Part shown: positions 22,392-30,143 of the stretch, one piece after another
How the letters are laid out: each line of letters starts with the position of its first letter
Position numbering within the stretch: position 1 is the first letter of the stretch
Source of the DNA: Acidobacteriaceae bacterium
GTDB taxonomy: Bacteria; Acidobacteriota; Terriglobia; Terriglobales; Acidobacteriaceae
Reading direction: 5' to 3'
NCBI GenBank assembly: GCA_003138975.1
Contig: PLHQ01000200.1
Coordinates: 1 to 38,485, forward strand
DNA length: 38,485 nucleotides
Notes under the pieces: model-generated
The model's input: the letters and a program-made list of their open reading frames with translations, nothing else
The model's database searches: none
What the model was told of the DNA's origin: nothing
Translations under genes and position numbers: made by a program

Positions 22392-23306
22392 TCAGGTGAT
22401 TCGAGCGGCCGTATTGGCACGAGTGCCAGCATCTACCGTGCGCTTCGCGGCCAGAAATCCTCCGATGCGGCGGTCCAGACTTGCAGCCTCGCCTGCGATG
22501 TCGGCGGCGAGTTGCGGGGTGAGATCGGGATCGCGATTACGCGCCAGTTGTTGCGCATACCCGGCGATAGTGCTCAGAGAGGTGCGTAACTCAAGAGCCA
22601 TCTCCGCGGAAATTTCACCATGCAACTGTTGTTGGCGGCGGATGTGTTCAAACTCGCTACGATCGCTGATCAGGCACGCAGCTCCGAGCAGGCTGCCATC
22701 GACGGCGGGGACGGCGGAAACCGTAACTGCGATGTGAAGTTTCTCTCCGGCGGGAGTGGTGTAGTCGGCCTCGAGTTGACGCCGCTTGCTGCCCTCACGC
22801 AACACCGCATGAACTTCCTCGACGAGCCGCACGGGCAAATCCGCCGGGCCATCGGAACGGACGGTGGACTTCGGCGAGCAAACTGCCGCGTCGCGGAAAA
22901 TATCTTCCGCGCTCATCCCCGAGAGAGAGCGAAAACCCAGAATTTCTTTGGCTGCGGGATTGGCTTGCTTCACCAATCCGTTGAGGGCGAACACCAGCAC
23001 TCCGGAAGGAAGATTGGAAAGCACGGTCTGGCTGAAATTTTCAGTCACGCGAGCGCGGCGCTGTTCGGTGAGCGTTTGTACTTGTAATTCGTGCTTCTGC
23101 TGCTTCAGTTGCTGGATCACAGTGTTGTACAAATGGACCGGCAAAGCCTCCAGAGTGTGAGGGGTGGCGGAATCGAGATCGGCCTCAGCAGCCAGATTGC
23201 GGCGCAAGCGGCGGATCAGAAAGATGGCGAACACGAACGCGCATCCCGCCATAAACAGCACCAGCGTGCCGCGCCACACCAGCGGATTGGCGAGCAGTCT
23301 TACCAC
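22392..23306 (-). CDS. Membrane PAS-domain protein with a degenerate, ATPase-less histidine-kinase dimerisation domain
   Basis: A 304-residue protein with one N-terminal membrane helix (about 12-34), a linker helix, a PAS domain (about 90-215, TVLSNLPSGVLVFALNGLVKQANPAAKEILGF) and a HisKA-like two-helix dimerisation domain at the C-terminus. The H-box reads ISAEMALELRTSLSTIAGYAQQL; the residue where kinases have the phosphorylated His (A-H-E) is Leu238, codon CTT. No HATPase domain follows: the gene stops shortly after the second dimerisation helix. GTG at 23306 is chosen because GGGAGG lies five bases upstream; it overlaps the pilD stop by 7 bp, implying translational coupling. It cannot be a kinase on its own; it could be a sensory scaffold or a partner for heterodimers. 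Confidence 0.83.
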   Translation of the reverse strand: MVRLLANPLVWRGTLVLFMAGCAFVFAIFLIRRLRRNLAAEADLDSATPHTLEALPVHLYNTVIQQLKQQKHELQVQTLTEQRRARVTENFSQTVLSNLPSGVLVFALNGLVKQANPAAKEILGFRSLSGMSAEDIFRDAAVCSPKSTVRSDGPADLPVRLVEEVHAVLREGSKRRQLEADYTTPAGEKLHIAVTVSAVPAVDGSLLGAACLISDRSEFEHIRRQQQLHGEISAEMALELRTSLSTIAGYAQQLARNRDPDLTPQLAADIAGEAASLDRRIGGFLAAKRTVDAGTRANTAARIT

Positions 23307-24223
23307 CAAAGCCTCCCATACCAGTGCAAGAACTGATTGCCGACGAAAAGCGCGAGCAGGGCCATGCTGCCCAAAAAAACGCCGAAGGGCATCTGGTAAT
23401 GGCGGTAAACCATTTGCGCGGATTGCCATCCCCGGCGGCGCGCAGCTTGCAAGTTGGCCAGCCGGCGCATGAAGCGATGGGTGCGCTTGATCCAGACCAT
23501 CAGCACGGTGGCAAGGCCAAACAGCGACCCGGCCAGGGATGCCGTGAAGATAGTGAAGATGGTGAGTTTGATACCGAGAAACGCGCCTACCATGGCCATC
23601 AGCTTGACGTCGCCGAAGCCCATGCCTTCCATTCCGCGCCAGCGCAAGTAAGCGGCCCCCGCCCCGTAGATGAACGATGCACCCAAGGCCGCGCCCAACA
23701 GGGAATCGAGCAAAGAGACCAGGTGAGCTGAGAAGTCGGCGCTGAAGGGCAGGTTAATGATGCCAGGCAGAAACTGCGAAGCCACGTCATTGACTGGAAC
23801 CAGCAAGCTGAAAATTATGCCGAGGGCAAGGCCGGGGAACGTCAGCTTATCCGGCAGAAGCTTGGTTTCGGCGTCGGTGAAGATGAGGCCAAGCAGGAGA
23901 AATCCAAAGACGCAGTACTTCAACGTGGCCAGGGTCAGCCCGAAGTAGGCGTAACAGGCTAGGAAGAGAGCGCCGGTAAGCAACTCAATGAAAAGGTACC
24001 GCGGGGAAATTCTTGTTTTGCAGTGCCGGCAGCGGCCCCTCAGAAGCAGCCAACTGATGACCGGCATGTTGTCGTAGAAGGCAATTGGGTGCTTGCAGCG
24101 GGGGCAGGCCGATCGCGGCGTCACCACCGACAAACCCAAGGGCAGGCGATAGATACACACGTTCAGAAAGCTGCCAAAGGCCAGCCCGAGGAAGAAAATC
24201 GACGATGCGTAAAAAGGGTCCAC
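23300..24223 (-). CDS. pilD: Prepilin peptidase / N-methyltransferase (type IV pilus)
   Basis: PilD cleaves the leader of type IV prepilins and related pseudopilins and N-methylates the new N-terminus, in the inner membrane. The 307-residue protein has the N-terminal methyltransferase region GLAFGSFLNVCIYRLP and the zinc-binding cysteine pairs CPRC (C40, C43) and CRHC (C65, C68). It also has the two peptidase aspartates: D117 in IFTDAETKLLPD and D205 in GFGDVKLMAMVGAFLG. About eight membrane helices are present. The start is GTG at 24223. No pilin or pilus assembly gene is in the window, but the downstream gene overlaps by 7 bp. Confidence 0.94.
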   Translation of the reverse strand: MDPFYASSIFFLGLAFGSFLNVCIYRLPLGLSVVTPRSACPRCKHPIAFYDNMPVISWLLLRGRCRHCKTRISPRYLFIELLTGALFLACYAYFGLTLATLKYCVFGFLLLGLIFTDAETKLLPDKLTFPGLALGIIFSLLVPVNDVASQFLPGIINLPFSADFSAHLVSLLDSLLGAALGASFIYGAGAAYLRWRGMEGMGFGDVKLMAMVGAFLGIKLTIFTIFTASLAGSLFGLATVLMVWIKRTHRFMRRLANLQAARRRGWQSAQMVYRHYQMPFGVFLGSMALLALFVGNQFLHWYGRLWW

Positions 24224-24380
24224 TGAGTTTGTGGCGTTTCACAGGAAAGCGCGGTTATAGCATTCCAAACGCACGTCTTCCTGAGAACGCGGGCAATGCT
24301 GATTCTTGAGTGGATTATAAGGCGACGGGGGTAGGCGGGACTAAGGTACTGAAGTCACTGTCCGAACGGACGATGGAGGT

Positions 24381-24408
24381 CAAGGAAAAGCAATCAAGGA
24401 AAAGCAAT
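24381..24408. repeat. Exact 14-bp tandem duplication at the glycosyltransferase 3' end
   Basis: CAAGGAAAAGCAAT occurs twice back to back (24381-24394 and 24395-24408). The stop codon of the minus-strand glycosyltransferase lies at the junction. One copy alone would give the same stop, so the protein is unaffected. Confidence 0.8.
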
Positions 24409-24879
24409 CTGCAACAACTTGCCTTCCAGTGCCTTGGACGAACGTTCATGAGCGGGCAGGAGTCCGTTCCAACGAGTCCAGTTGCGGGGAACTAACCGGG
24501 TTTGGGGAGCCGGTAGGTCCTGCCAATTGTTATCCACTTGTTCGCGCACGACCACGGAAAAAGCGGTAGTGCCGGCTAAGCTGTCGCCAGGTAACGAGTT
24601 CCATTCGAACAATGTGGCTTGGAGTCTTTCGGTGATGGACTCCGATGGGTCCAGACAAAGGATCCAATCGTAGCGTGCACGGTCGAGGTAATGCTTCGTC
24701 GTGGCTTGGCCGTCTGCTGGCACAATGCGCGCGCCGTATTCGCGTGCAACGCGCAAGGTCGCGTCGGTCGAGAAATGGTCCACGATCAGGAGCTCGGCGC
24801 AGGGAAGAAGCGTCTCCAGCGCCCGACCCAGGCGCCGGGCGTCGTTCCTAGTATGCAGCAATGCCGTAATAGGAGGCAT
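24394..24879 (-). CDS. Short family 2-like glycosyltransferase
   Basis: A protein of about 161 residues, shorter than typical GT2 enzymes (usually 230 or more). The N-terminal part fits GT-A fold enzymes of the WaaE/KdtX type: MPPITALLHTRNDARRLGRALETLLPCAELLIVDHFSTDAT, then YGARIVP and a metal-site-like region in DWILCLDPSESI, where family members usually have DxDE. The acidic DxD is changed to DPSE, so catalytic competence is uncertain. ATG at 24879 is chosen because homology begins there. The region upstream in frame is Arg-rich and unlikely to be coding. Confidence 0.72.
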   Translation of the reverse strand: MPPITALLHTRNDARRLGRALETLLPCAELLIVDHFSTDATLRVAREYGARIVPADGQATTKHYLDRARYDWILCLDPSESITERLQATLFEWNSLPGDSLAGTTAFSVVVREQVDNNWQDLPAPQTRLVPRNWTRWNGLLPAHERSSKALEGKLLQIAFP

Positions 24880-25035
24880 TAGGGACGGATTAGGGTGCTT
24901 CCTGAGTCTACGACGACGCAGACGAAGGCGGCGAATCCAAGGAGCAGGATTTCCGGCGTAAGTGAGAGAAGCGAAGCCAGAGCGAAGGCGTGGACGCACG
25001 TTCTCTAAGAGCGAAAGGGCGTATTGAGAGTGTCC

Positions 25036-26142
25036 CTACGGCGAATCGCCTAGCTTCTGGCGGCCAGCATTCGGGTCCTGCTGCTTAATCACCGTGACGG
25101 GAGCTTGCAGGGTAAACGTAAGTATGGTTTCTGAGGGCAGCTTGATCTGCTGGCTTTTGCTGGCAGCCTGTGCGCCGCCACCTACACCGGCACCCGCCGC
25201 AGTGCCGATCGCAGCTCCTTTGCCCCCGCCCGCGAGGGCGCCGATGATGCCGCCCACGATGGCTCCGCCGCCCACCTTTTCCGCTGTGTTCTTGCCTCGC
25301 GAACTGCCTTCTTTTCTGAACTGATCGGTTTGAAGGTTGTAGCTTTTGCCATTCGCCGCGATGCTGTCGAGTTGCAAGACAACGAGCGACTGTCCCGCGA
25401 ATTTGCCGGCGCTCTTGAGGTCGACGATGTGTCCGGTGATGTCGGCGCCTGCGGGAATCACTTGGGATCCTTCTGCGGAGAGTGGTGCGTTCAGGCTGGC
25501 GTGAAATGAGTCCCCGGGCTGGTTCGTTTCGCTGTCAATGCTGTCGATGAGGCGGACTGAGATCGATGTGCCCTGCTCAATCGTCACCTTCAGCGGTTGC
25601 GGTGGTGCGGGAGGCGGAGGTGGTGATGACGGGGGCACGCCGGCGGAAGGCTCGTCTTGTGAAGTCGGCGCTGGTGGTTGGGAACCCTCAGCGAGTGTGC
25701 TGCTGGCGGAGTCGTTTCCCATGGCCGGATCTTCAGCGACGCGAGAACGACTGGGCTTTCTGGCGCTCGCTGGGCTCCCTCCCGGCATTGATCTGGCAGG
25801 TTTGGCGTCGGCGATCTTGGCGGCCGGTGCTGGAGGTGCTGCGGAGGGGTTCGAGGCAGTTCCCACCTGCAGGTTGTTGATGACTTCTCTAACACCCTCT
25901 ACGGACGCTGCCTGCCGCGCCGCGGCCGCGCGCTGCGCATCGTTGTCCACGAACCCCGTTAGGGTTACAACGCCATTGCTGGCCTGCACGGTGAGTTGCT
26001 TGCTCGACAGTCCGGAGTCCTGACTGTACTTGCCCTGGATTTCGCTGGAAACTTTTGCGTCATCCGGCTTTTTGGCGCAGCTCAGGCTTGCGGCGAGGAT
26101 TGCCGCGAGAGCGAACACGAAAACTGGCGAGAGTTTGTGCAT
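25036..26142 (-). CDS. BON-domain lipoprotein with proline-rich linker and glycine-zipper tail
   Basis: A 368-residue exported protein with a lipobox (AASLSC). Domain order: BON domain (about 27-92, SSEIQGKYSQDSGLSSKQLTVQASNGVVTLTGFVDND), a long Pro/Ser/Ala-rich linker (about 95-188), then a beta-rich domain (TSISVRLIDSIDSETNQPGDSFHASL) of the type found in many acidobacterial envelope proteins. The C-terminus carries a glycine-zipper stretch (GGGAIVGGIIGALAGGGKGAAIGTAAGAG, about 295-325). BON domains associate with membranes and phospholipids in OsmY/DolP-type proteins. It is probably an outer-membrane-associated structural or stress protein. Substrate and partners are not evident. Confidence 0.87.
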   Translation of the reverse strand: MHKLSPVFVFALAAILAASLSCAKKPDDAKVSSEIQGKYSQDSGLSSKQLTVQASNGVVTLTGFVDNDAQRAAAARQAASVEGVREVINNLQVGTASNPSAAPPAPAAKIADAKPARSMPGGSPASARKPSRSRVAEDPAMGNDSASSTLAEGSQPPAPTSQDEPSAGVPPSSPPPPPAPPQPLKVTIEQGTSISVRLIDSIDSETNQPGDSFHASLNAPLSAEGSQVIPAGADITGHIVDLKSAGKFAGQSLVVLQLDSIAANGKSYNLQTDQFRKEGSSRGKNTAEKVGGGAIVGGIIGALAGGGKGAAIGTAAGAGVGGGAQAASKSQQIKLPSETILTFTLQAPVTVIKQQDPNAGRQKLGDSP

Positions 26143-26278
26143 GACCGGATTCCCAAAAAGTGGGTATAGTCCGCAACGCGCGTCAACAGTATAGCCCGTT
26201 GGAAAAACCAGGTGGAAGTCTGGTTGACTGGACGAACCGGATCTTGCACGTCAGGCTGCGATATGCGGTCGGTTTGAT

Positions 26279-26303
26279 CCGGCAGAGAGACTTCTCCTGC
26301 CGG
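26279..26303. terminator. Possible weak terminator hairpin after the PilZ gene
   Basis: CCGGCAG (26279-26285) pairs with CTGCCGG (26297-26303). It directly follows the PilZ gene stop, but there is no convincing T tract on either side, so termination is uncertain. Confidence 0.35.
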
Positions 26304-26307
26304 GTTT

Positions 26308-26847
26308 CTAGCGTATGAACTTGTAGTCGACGATCGAGGCAGCTAGAAGGCCGGTACCGGCTTCCGCGTCTTGAGCGTTCGCTTCCTGATCCCGGGAGCG
26401 TATTACGCGGCCCTGACACAGCACGTTGCGGTTCTTCTGGCCGGAGATTTCTTCGGGCATTTCAAACACCAGCTCGATCAAAGCGTTGACGGGCAACTGC
26501 TGCGGCCCGTGGAATAGAAGGCCGGTCTGGCTGAGATTTTCGATTGTGCCTTCGTACCATGCGCTCGTGTTATTGACGCGGTAGCGAAGAGCTACGTCAA
26601 GCTTCAAGCGCCGCGCACGCGGTGTCCAGGAAGGCCGTTTCTCGCGGGTATGACTGCGCCGGATCCCGGTTTCCGGTTTCGCGTGCTCCACGCGCTCGGT
26701 GCGGCGCATGGTGGTCCAGTCATACTTGTACTCGGCCGCACACAAAAGGCAGACCTGGTAGTAGTCCCCGTCAGAGCCACGCCGGGGCCAAGAGAACTCG
26801 TGCGAGCAGTGGCCTAGCATAAGAACATCCATGATTTTCTGCGGCAT
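26308..26847 (-). CDS. PilZ domain protein with an N-terminal Cys/His-rich segment
   Basis: A 179-residue protein. The C-terminal PilZ domain (about 75-175) carries the c-di-GMP-binding arginine motif only loosely (RARRLKLDVALRYR) followed by the second-strand motif IENLSQTGLLFHG, comparable to the D/NxSxxG signature. The first 45 residues hold GHCSHEFSWPRRG and YYQVCLLCAAEYKYDW, a CxH...CxxC pattern suggesting a small zinc-binding knuckle. PilZ proteins couple c-di-GMP to pilus or polysaccharide functions; the window also encodes an HD-GYP protein and PilD. Possible alternative starts exist at M6 and M10. Confidence 0.86.
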   Translation of the reverse strand: MPQKIMDVLMLGHCSHEFSWPRRGSDGDYYQVCLLCAAEYKYDWTTMRRTERVEHAKPETGIRRSHTREKRPSWTPRARRLKLDVALRYRVNNTSAWYEGTIENLSQTGLLFHGPQQLPVNALIELVFEMPEEISGQKNRNVLCQGRVIRSRDQEANAQDAEAGTGLLAASIVDYKFIR

Positions 26848-27062
26848 GATGGTTACTTGCGGACCTAACTTCGGACCAAAACAGGGAGCGCCGAAGGCAA
26901 TTTCATAATCTCCCGAACCCGGATTCTTGGGTAGGTTACTTTCGTGTAGGGCAATAGTGTGTCATTTTTCTCACGTTTCAGGAGAACCCTAACTGCGGAA
27001 CGGGAAATAGTCCTCACTCGGTAGTCGCGGGAGATATTGCTTCCCTGGCCGTAGCGCAGGCT

Positions 27063-27887
27063 CTAGCTTGTCTTGGCCGGATTATCGGCGACTCGAATCG
27101 AGAAGTTTACAACAATTGTGGCCTTGGTCTCGACCGGCTGGCCGTTCTGGAGATAAGGCTTGAAGTGCCACTCGCGCACTGCCTGCTGCGCCGCAGCGGT
27201 CAGGATAGCGGGGCCGCTAAGCACGCGTAGGCCTTGGATTGTGCCGTCAGTGCCCACGACCGCCTGCAACACCACGGAACCCTGCACCTTCATGTGCTGT
27301 CCCAACAAAGGATAGGTCAAATCGACCGAAGCCAGTCGCTCGCGATCCGCAGCATTCGTAGGATGAGCCACCACTGAAGTCGCAACCGCTGAGACGCGGT
27401 TTGAATCGCTTGGTATTTCCACTTTGGCGACGTTACTTCCGGGATGGATGATGCGGTGCGTGTCGCCTGCAACCACTTCGACGTCCATCGGCGGAAGGGC
27501 GGCCCGATTCGTCACGACTGCCGGAGACTCTGAGTTAGCAGCGTCTTTATTAGACGGCTCAGGAACGGCCGATGCGGTGGAAGCCTTCGGTGCAGGATGG
27601 CTCTTTGGTGTCGCAGCCGGTGCAACGGGCACTTGGGCGGTTTTGGCAGGAGCAGTCGCCGACTGCGCCTTCGGAACGCTTTCCGAGTATGAAGCATCAG
27701 ATTCAAGCGCCTCGTCCGAGCCAAACCAGAATTCGCGATCCTTCACGAGGACGACGGCGAGGGCCATCACCAGAAGAGTAAGGGCGATCAGTAGCCGGCT
27801 ACGTTCCTTGGTGGCGCGACCAACCTGAGGACTGGCGTGACCAACCTGAGGCTTGGGAAGCGTCGCTCTTGGGTTCACGTCCAGCAT
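27063..27887 (-). CDS. TonB family protein (second copy)
   Basis: A protein of about 274 residues from the ATG at 27887. The N-terminal cytoplasmic stretch contains two copies of PQVGxA (encoded by a 13-bp direct repeat at 27818-27830 and 27839-27851). One membrane helix (RLLIALTLLVMALAVVLV), a disordered Ala/Pro/Ser linker, and a C-terminal TonB domain follow (LTYPLLGQHMKVQGSVVLQA, DGTIQGLRVLSGPAILTAAAQQAVREWHFKPY). It should link the inner membrane to an outer-membrane partner, but no receptor or ExbBD pair is nearby. Ribosome site weak. Confidence 0.88.
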   Translation of the reverse strand: MLDVNPRATLPKPQVGHASPQVGRATKERSRLLIALTLLVMALAVVLVKDREFWFGSDEALESDASYSESVPKAQSATAPAKTAQVPVAPAATPKSHPAPKASTASAVPEPSNKDAANSESPAVVTNRAALPPMDVEVVAGDTHRIIHPGSNVAKVEIPSDSNRVSAVATSVVAHPTNAADRERLASVDLTYPLLGQHMKVQGSVVLQAVVGTDGTIQGLRVLSGPAILTAAAQQAVREWHFKPYLQNGQPVETKATIVVNFSIRVADNPAKTS

Positions 27888-28120
27888 TGCGTTTCTTTCG
27901 ATCGGGGTTCGGGTCGCCCTTGCGAAATAGCCTCGATCTTGGGGGCCTCTTAGCACGCAGCTATCTTGAGGCACTCAGGATGCCATGACAATGGCACGAT
28001 ATGGGGACAGATGGCCCGAGAGTGCTAGAAAGCCGCCTTTGGAGCGATCGCTTGAGAGCCCAGAAACAGTCCTCCAGGAGCGTTTTGAGCTCTGCCTTTG
28101 GCTTTACGGGCGCGCCTCCC

Positions 28121-28135
28121 GTGATCTGGATCACA
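28121..28135. promoter_or_regulatory. CRP/FNR-family-like binding site
   Basis: GTGA-TCTGGA-TCACA matches the E. coli CRP consensus TGTGA-N6-TCACA in nine of ten conserved bases, and the core GTGATC-TG-GATCAC is a perfect inverted repeat. It lies just upstream of the membrane-protein start at 28141, or about 40 bp before an alternative start at 28174. Confidence 0.45.
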
Positions 28136-28140
28136 GCCTT

Positions 28141-28602
28141 ATGTCCGCCAATTTCGGTAGAGTATGGGCACTCATGGGTGGATTTTCCATTCTTACCAAC
28201 CGCAAGCGCGCCATCGTCGCTCTGGCACACTCTGTCGTGTTCCTGCTGGTTGCGGTGCGGCAGATGGTTGCGGCCAACCCCGCCGCCGGCATTTGGTTGC
28301 CTTCCACGGTGCCCACCGGCACGTGGATCCTCTGCGGAGTCTTTGCTATTGTCTCCTCCATTCTTTTGTGGCTCCTCCTCATTTCCCGCGGATGGATGGA
28401 AAAATTCTACTTCGGATTCTGCACGGTCAGCGCCAGCTCAGGCCTTCTGCGAACTGCTGCCGGGGATCAGACCTTTCACGCCGGCCTCTACATAAGAGTT
28501 ATTATGCTGGTCAGCGCGGTTCTGATTGGGCTGTTAATCGTTCGTAGGCATTCCCGCACACACTCCCGCACGCCTTCGGAGTACGCTGAAAGTACTTCGT
28601 AA
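28141..28602 (+). CDS. Small hypothetical integral membrane protein
   Basis: A protein of about 153 residues with four hydrophobic helices (AIVALAHSVVFLLVAV, WILCGVFAIVSSILLWLLLI, FYFGFCTVSASSGLLRTAAG and IRVIMLVSAVLIGLLIV) and a basic C-terminal tail. I do not recognise a named family. The start is uncertain: ATG at 28141 or ATG at 28174 (MGGFSILTNRKRAIV), which places the CRP-like inverted repeat at a class-II activator distance. The gene is divergent from the second tonB. Codon use and hydrophobic pattern support a real gene. Confidence 0.72.
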   Translation: MSANFGRVWALMGGFSILTNRKRAIVALAHSVVFLLVAVRQMVAANPAAGIWLPSTVPTGTWILCGVFAIVSSILLWLLLISRGWMEKFYFGFCTVSASSGLLRTAAGDQTFHAGLYIRVIMLVSAVLIGLLIVRRHSRTHSRTPSEYAESTS

Positions 28603-28711
28603 TCATTCCTCTCAGGTCATTGGCCGGTATCGTCACGGCGTAGCTCCCTTCTGGTGACGGCTCACGATTTCCTCAAAACTGACGGTGGGGTGCAAAGTGT
28701 ATTATCGCGGC

Positions 28712-29314
28712 ATGGGAAGCGCTACCGCGCCGGACGTGACCGCCTTTATCCTGGCTGGAGGCAAGAGCACGCGTATGGGTATGAACAAGGCTTTTGTAGA
28801 CTTCGACGGCCGAACCTTGCTGGGGCGGATGCTTGACTTGGCGCGATCGGTTGCGACCGATATACGCATTGTGGGAAGTCGCGAGAAGTTTGCGGCGTTT
28901 GCCCCGGTGGTGGAAGACATATTCCACGACTGCGGCCCTCTGGGTGGAATTCATGCTGCCTTGCGGTCTTCGCAGACGGACCTTAACTTGATGCTGGCGG
29001 TGGACATGCCTCTTGTCTCTGCAGCGTTCTTGAAGTATTTGATCAACCAGGCGTGGACTGCGCCTGGGGCGATCGCAGTCGTTCCCCGCGATAATGGACG
29101 ATGGGAGCCACTGTGCGCCGTTTACCGACGGAACTTTGCTGACGCCGCTGAAAAGGCATTGCTGGCGGGCCGGAACCGGATTGACTTGCTTTATCCGAAG
29201 ATTGAAGCCCGGGTGATTGAGGAAGAAGAGTTGAAACGCGAGGGGTTCGCGCGCGCCATTTTCCGCAATTTGAATACTCCCGAGGAATTAGAGTTGGGGA
29301 AGCGAAGGACTTGA
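28712..29314 (+). CDS. mobA: Molybdenum cofactor guanylyltransferase MobA
   Basis: MobA transfers GMP from GTP to molybdopterin to make the MGD form of the cofactor used by DMSO-reductase-family enzymes. The 200-residue product opens with the nucleotidyltransferase loop FILAGGKSTRMGMNKAF and has the metal-binding acidic motif LAVDMPLV and the family segment RWEPLCAVYRR. The ATG at 28712 fits the domain start. It stands alone rather than in a moa/moe cluster. Confidence 0.9.
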   Translation: MGSATAPDVTAFILAGGKSTRMGMNKAFVDFDGRTLLGRMLDLARSVATDIRIVGSREKFAAFAPVVEDIFHDCGPLGGIHAALRSSQTDLNLMLAVDMPLVSAAFLKYLINQAWTAPGAIAVVPRDNGRWEPLCAVYRRNFADAAEKALLAGRNRIDLLYPKIEARVIEEEELKREGFARAIFRNLNTPEELELGKRRT

Positions 29315-29353
29315 AAGCGGTTTGTATAAGCGCGATTCCTGAGAGCCAGCCGA

Positions 29354-30118
29354 ATGCCTGAAACTGTGAACCAGCCTTACATCGAATTCCGCGAGGTCTC
29401 AAAAGCTTTCGGCGAAAACGCGGTTCTGGATCACGTCAGTTTCAACGTGATGCCCGCCGAAACCGTTTGTATCCTGGGGCGCAGCGGCGTGGGCAAGTCG
29501 GTTTCGCTGCAGCTTCTTATGGGGTTTCTCAAGGCGGATTCCGGGCGCGTTATCGTGGCTGGCGAAGATATCACCGGTTTTTCTGAAGAACAACTGGAAG
29601 CGATCCGAAAAAAAGTGACCATGGTCTTTCAGAACGGGGCGCTCTTTGACTCACTCACGGTGGGCGAGAATGTGGCGTTTGCGCTGCGCGAAACCCGGGA
29701 GTTGTCCGAGGAGCAGATTTACCAGATCGTCGATGGCTTGCTACAAATGGTGGGCGTAAAGGAAATGCGAGACCTGTTGCCCTCCGACCTCTCGACCGGG
29801 ATGAAGAGGTCTGTCGCGATTGCCCGCGCGCTGGCTGCGCGGCCGGAATGCATTCTTTACGATGAGCCCACCACGATGGTGGACCCGCTGATGGCCCAAC
29901 TGCTCGGCGATCTGATCAAGCGACTCAAGCTGCAATTGAGCCTCACCAGTATCGTTGTCACTCACGACATGCGGCTGGCCCAGAAATTGGCCGACCGGGT
30001 CGTGTTCTTGCACGAAGGCAAGGCGATCTTCTTTGGAACGTCAGCAGAGATGGAAAAATCCACTGAGCCGATCGTGCAGGAGTTCCTGGACTTGGACGAA
30101 CTGAAGCTGGGATGCTAA
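29354..30118 (+). CDS. ABC transporter ATP-binding protein, MlaF-like
   Basis: A 254-residue ATPase with Walker A GRSGVGKS, Q-loop FQNGALFDSLTVGENVAF (typical for the MlaF/Ttg2A lipid-transport group), signature LSTGMKRSVAIARAL in place of LSGGQ/LSGGM, and Walker B ILYDEPTTMVDP where most families have DEPTTGLDP. The H-loop histidine is in VVTHDM. MlaF-type ATPases drive phospholipid movement between membranes together with MlaE permeases; no permease or MCE protein is next to it. It follows mobA by 39 bp, likely in the same transcript. Confidence 0.92.
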   Translation: MPETVNQPYIEFREVSKAFGENAVLDHVSFNVMPAETVCILGRSGVGKSVSLQLLMGFLKADSGRVIVAGEDITGFSEEQLEAIRKKVTMVFQNGALFDSLTVGENVAFALRETRELSEEQIYQIVDGLLQMVGVKEMRDLLPSDLSTGMKRSVAIARALAARPECILYDEPTTMVDPLMAQLLGDLIKRLKLQLSLTSIVVTHDMRLAQKLADRVVFLHEGKAIFFGTSAEMEKSTEPIVQEFLDLDELKLGC

Positions 30119-30143
30119 GCAGGGTGAGCCACGGAAATTCAAC

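Noticed and set aside
22415-22428. TGGCAC-GA-GTGCCA inverted repeat as a second sigma-54 or regulator site
   Set aside because: It lies inside the end of the PAS-stub gene and the -12 element is missing.
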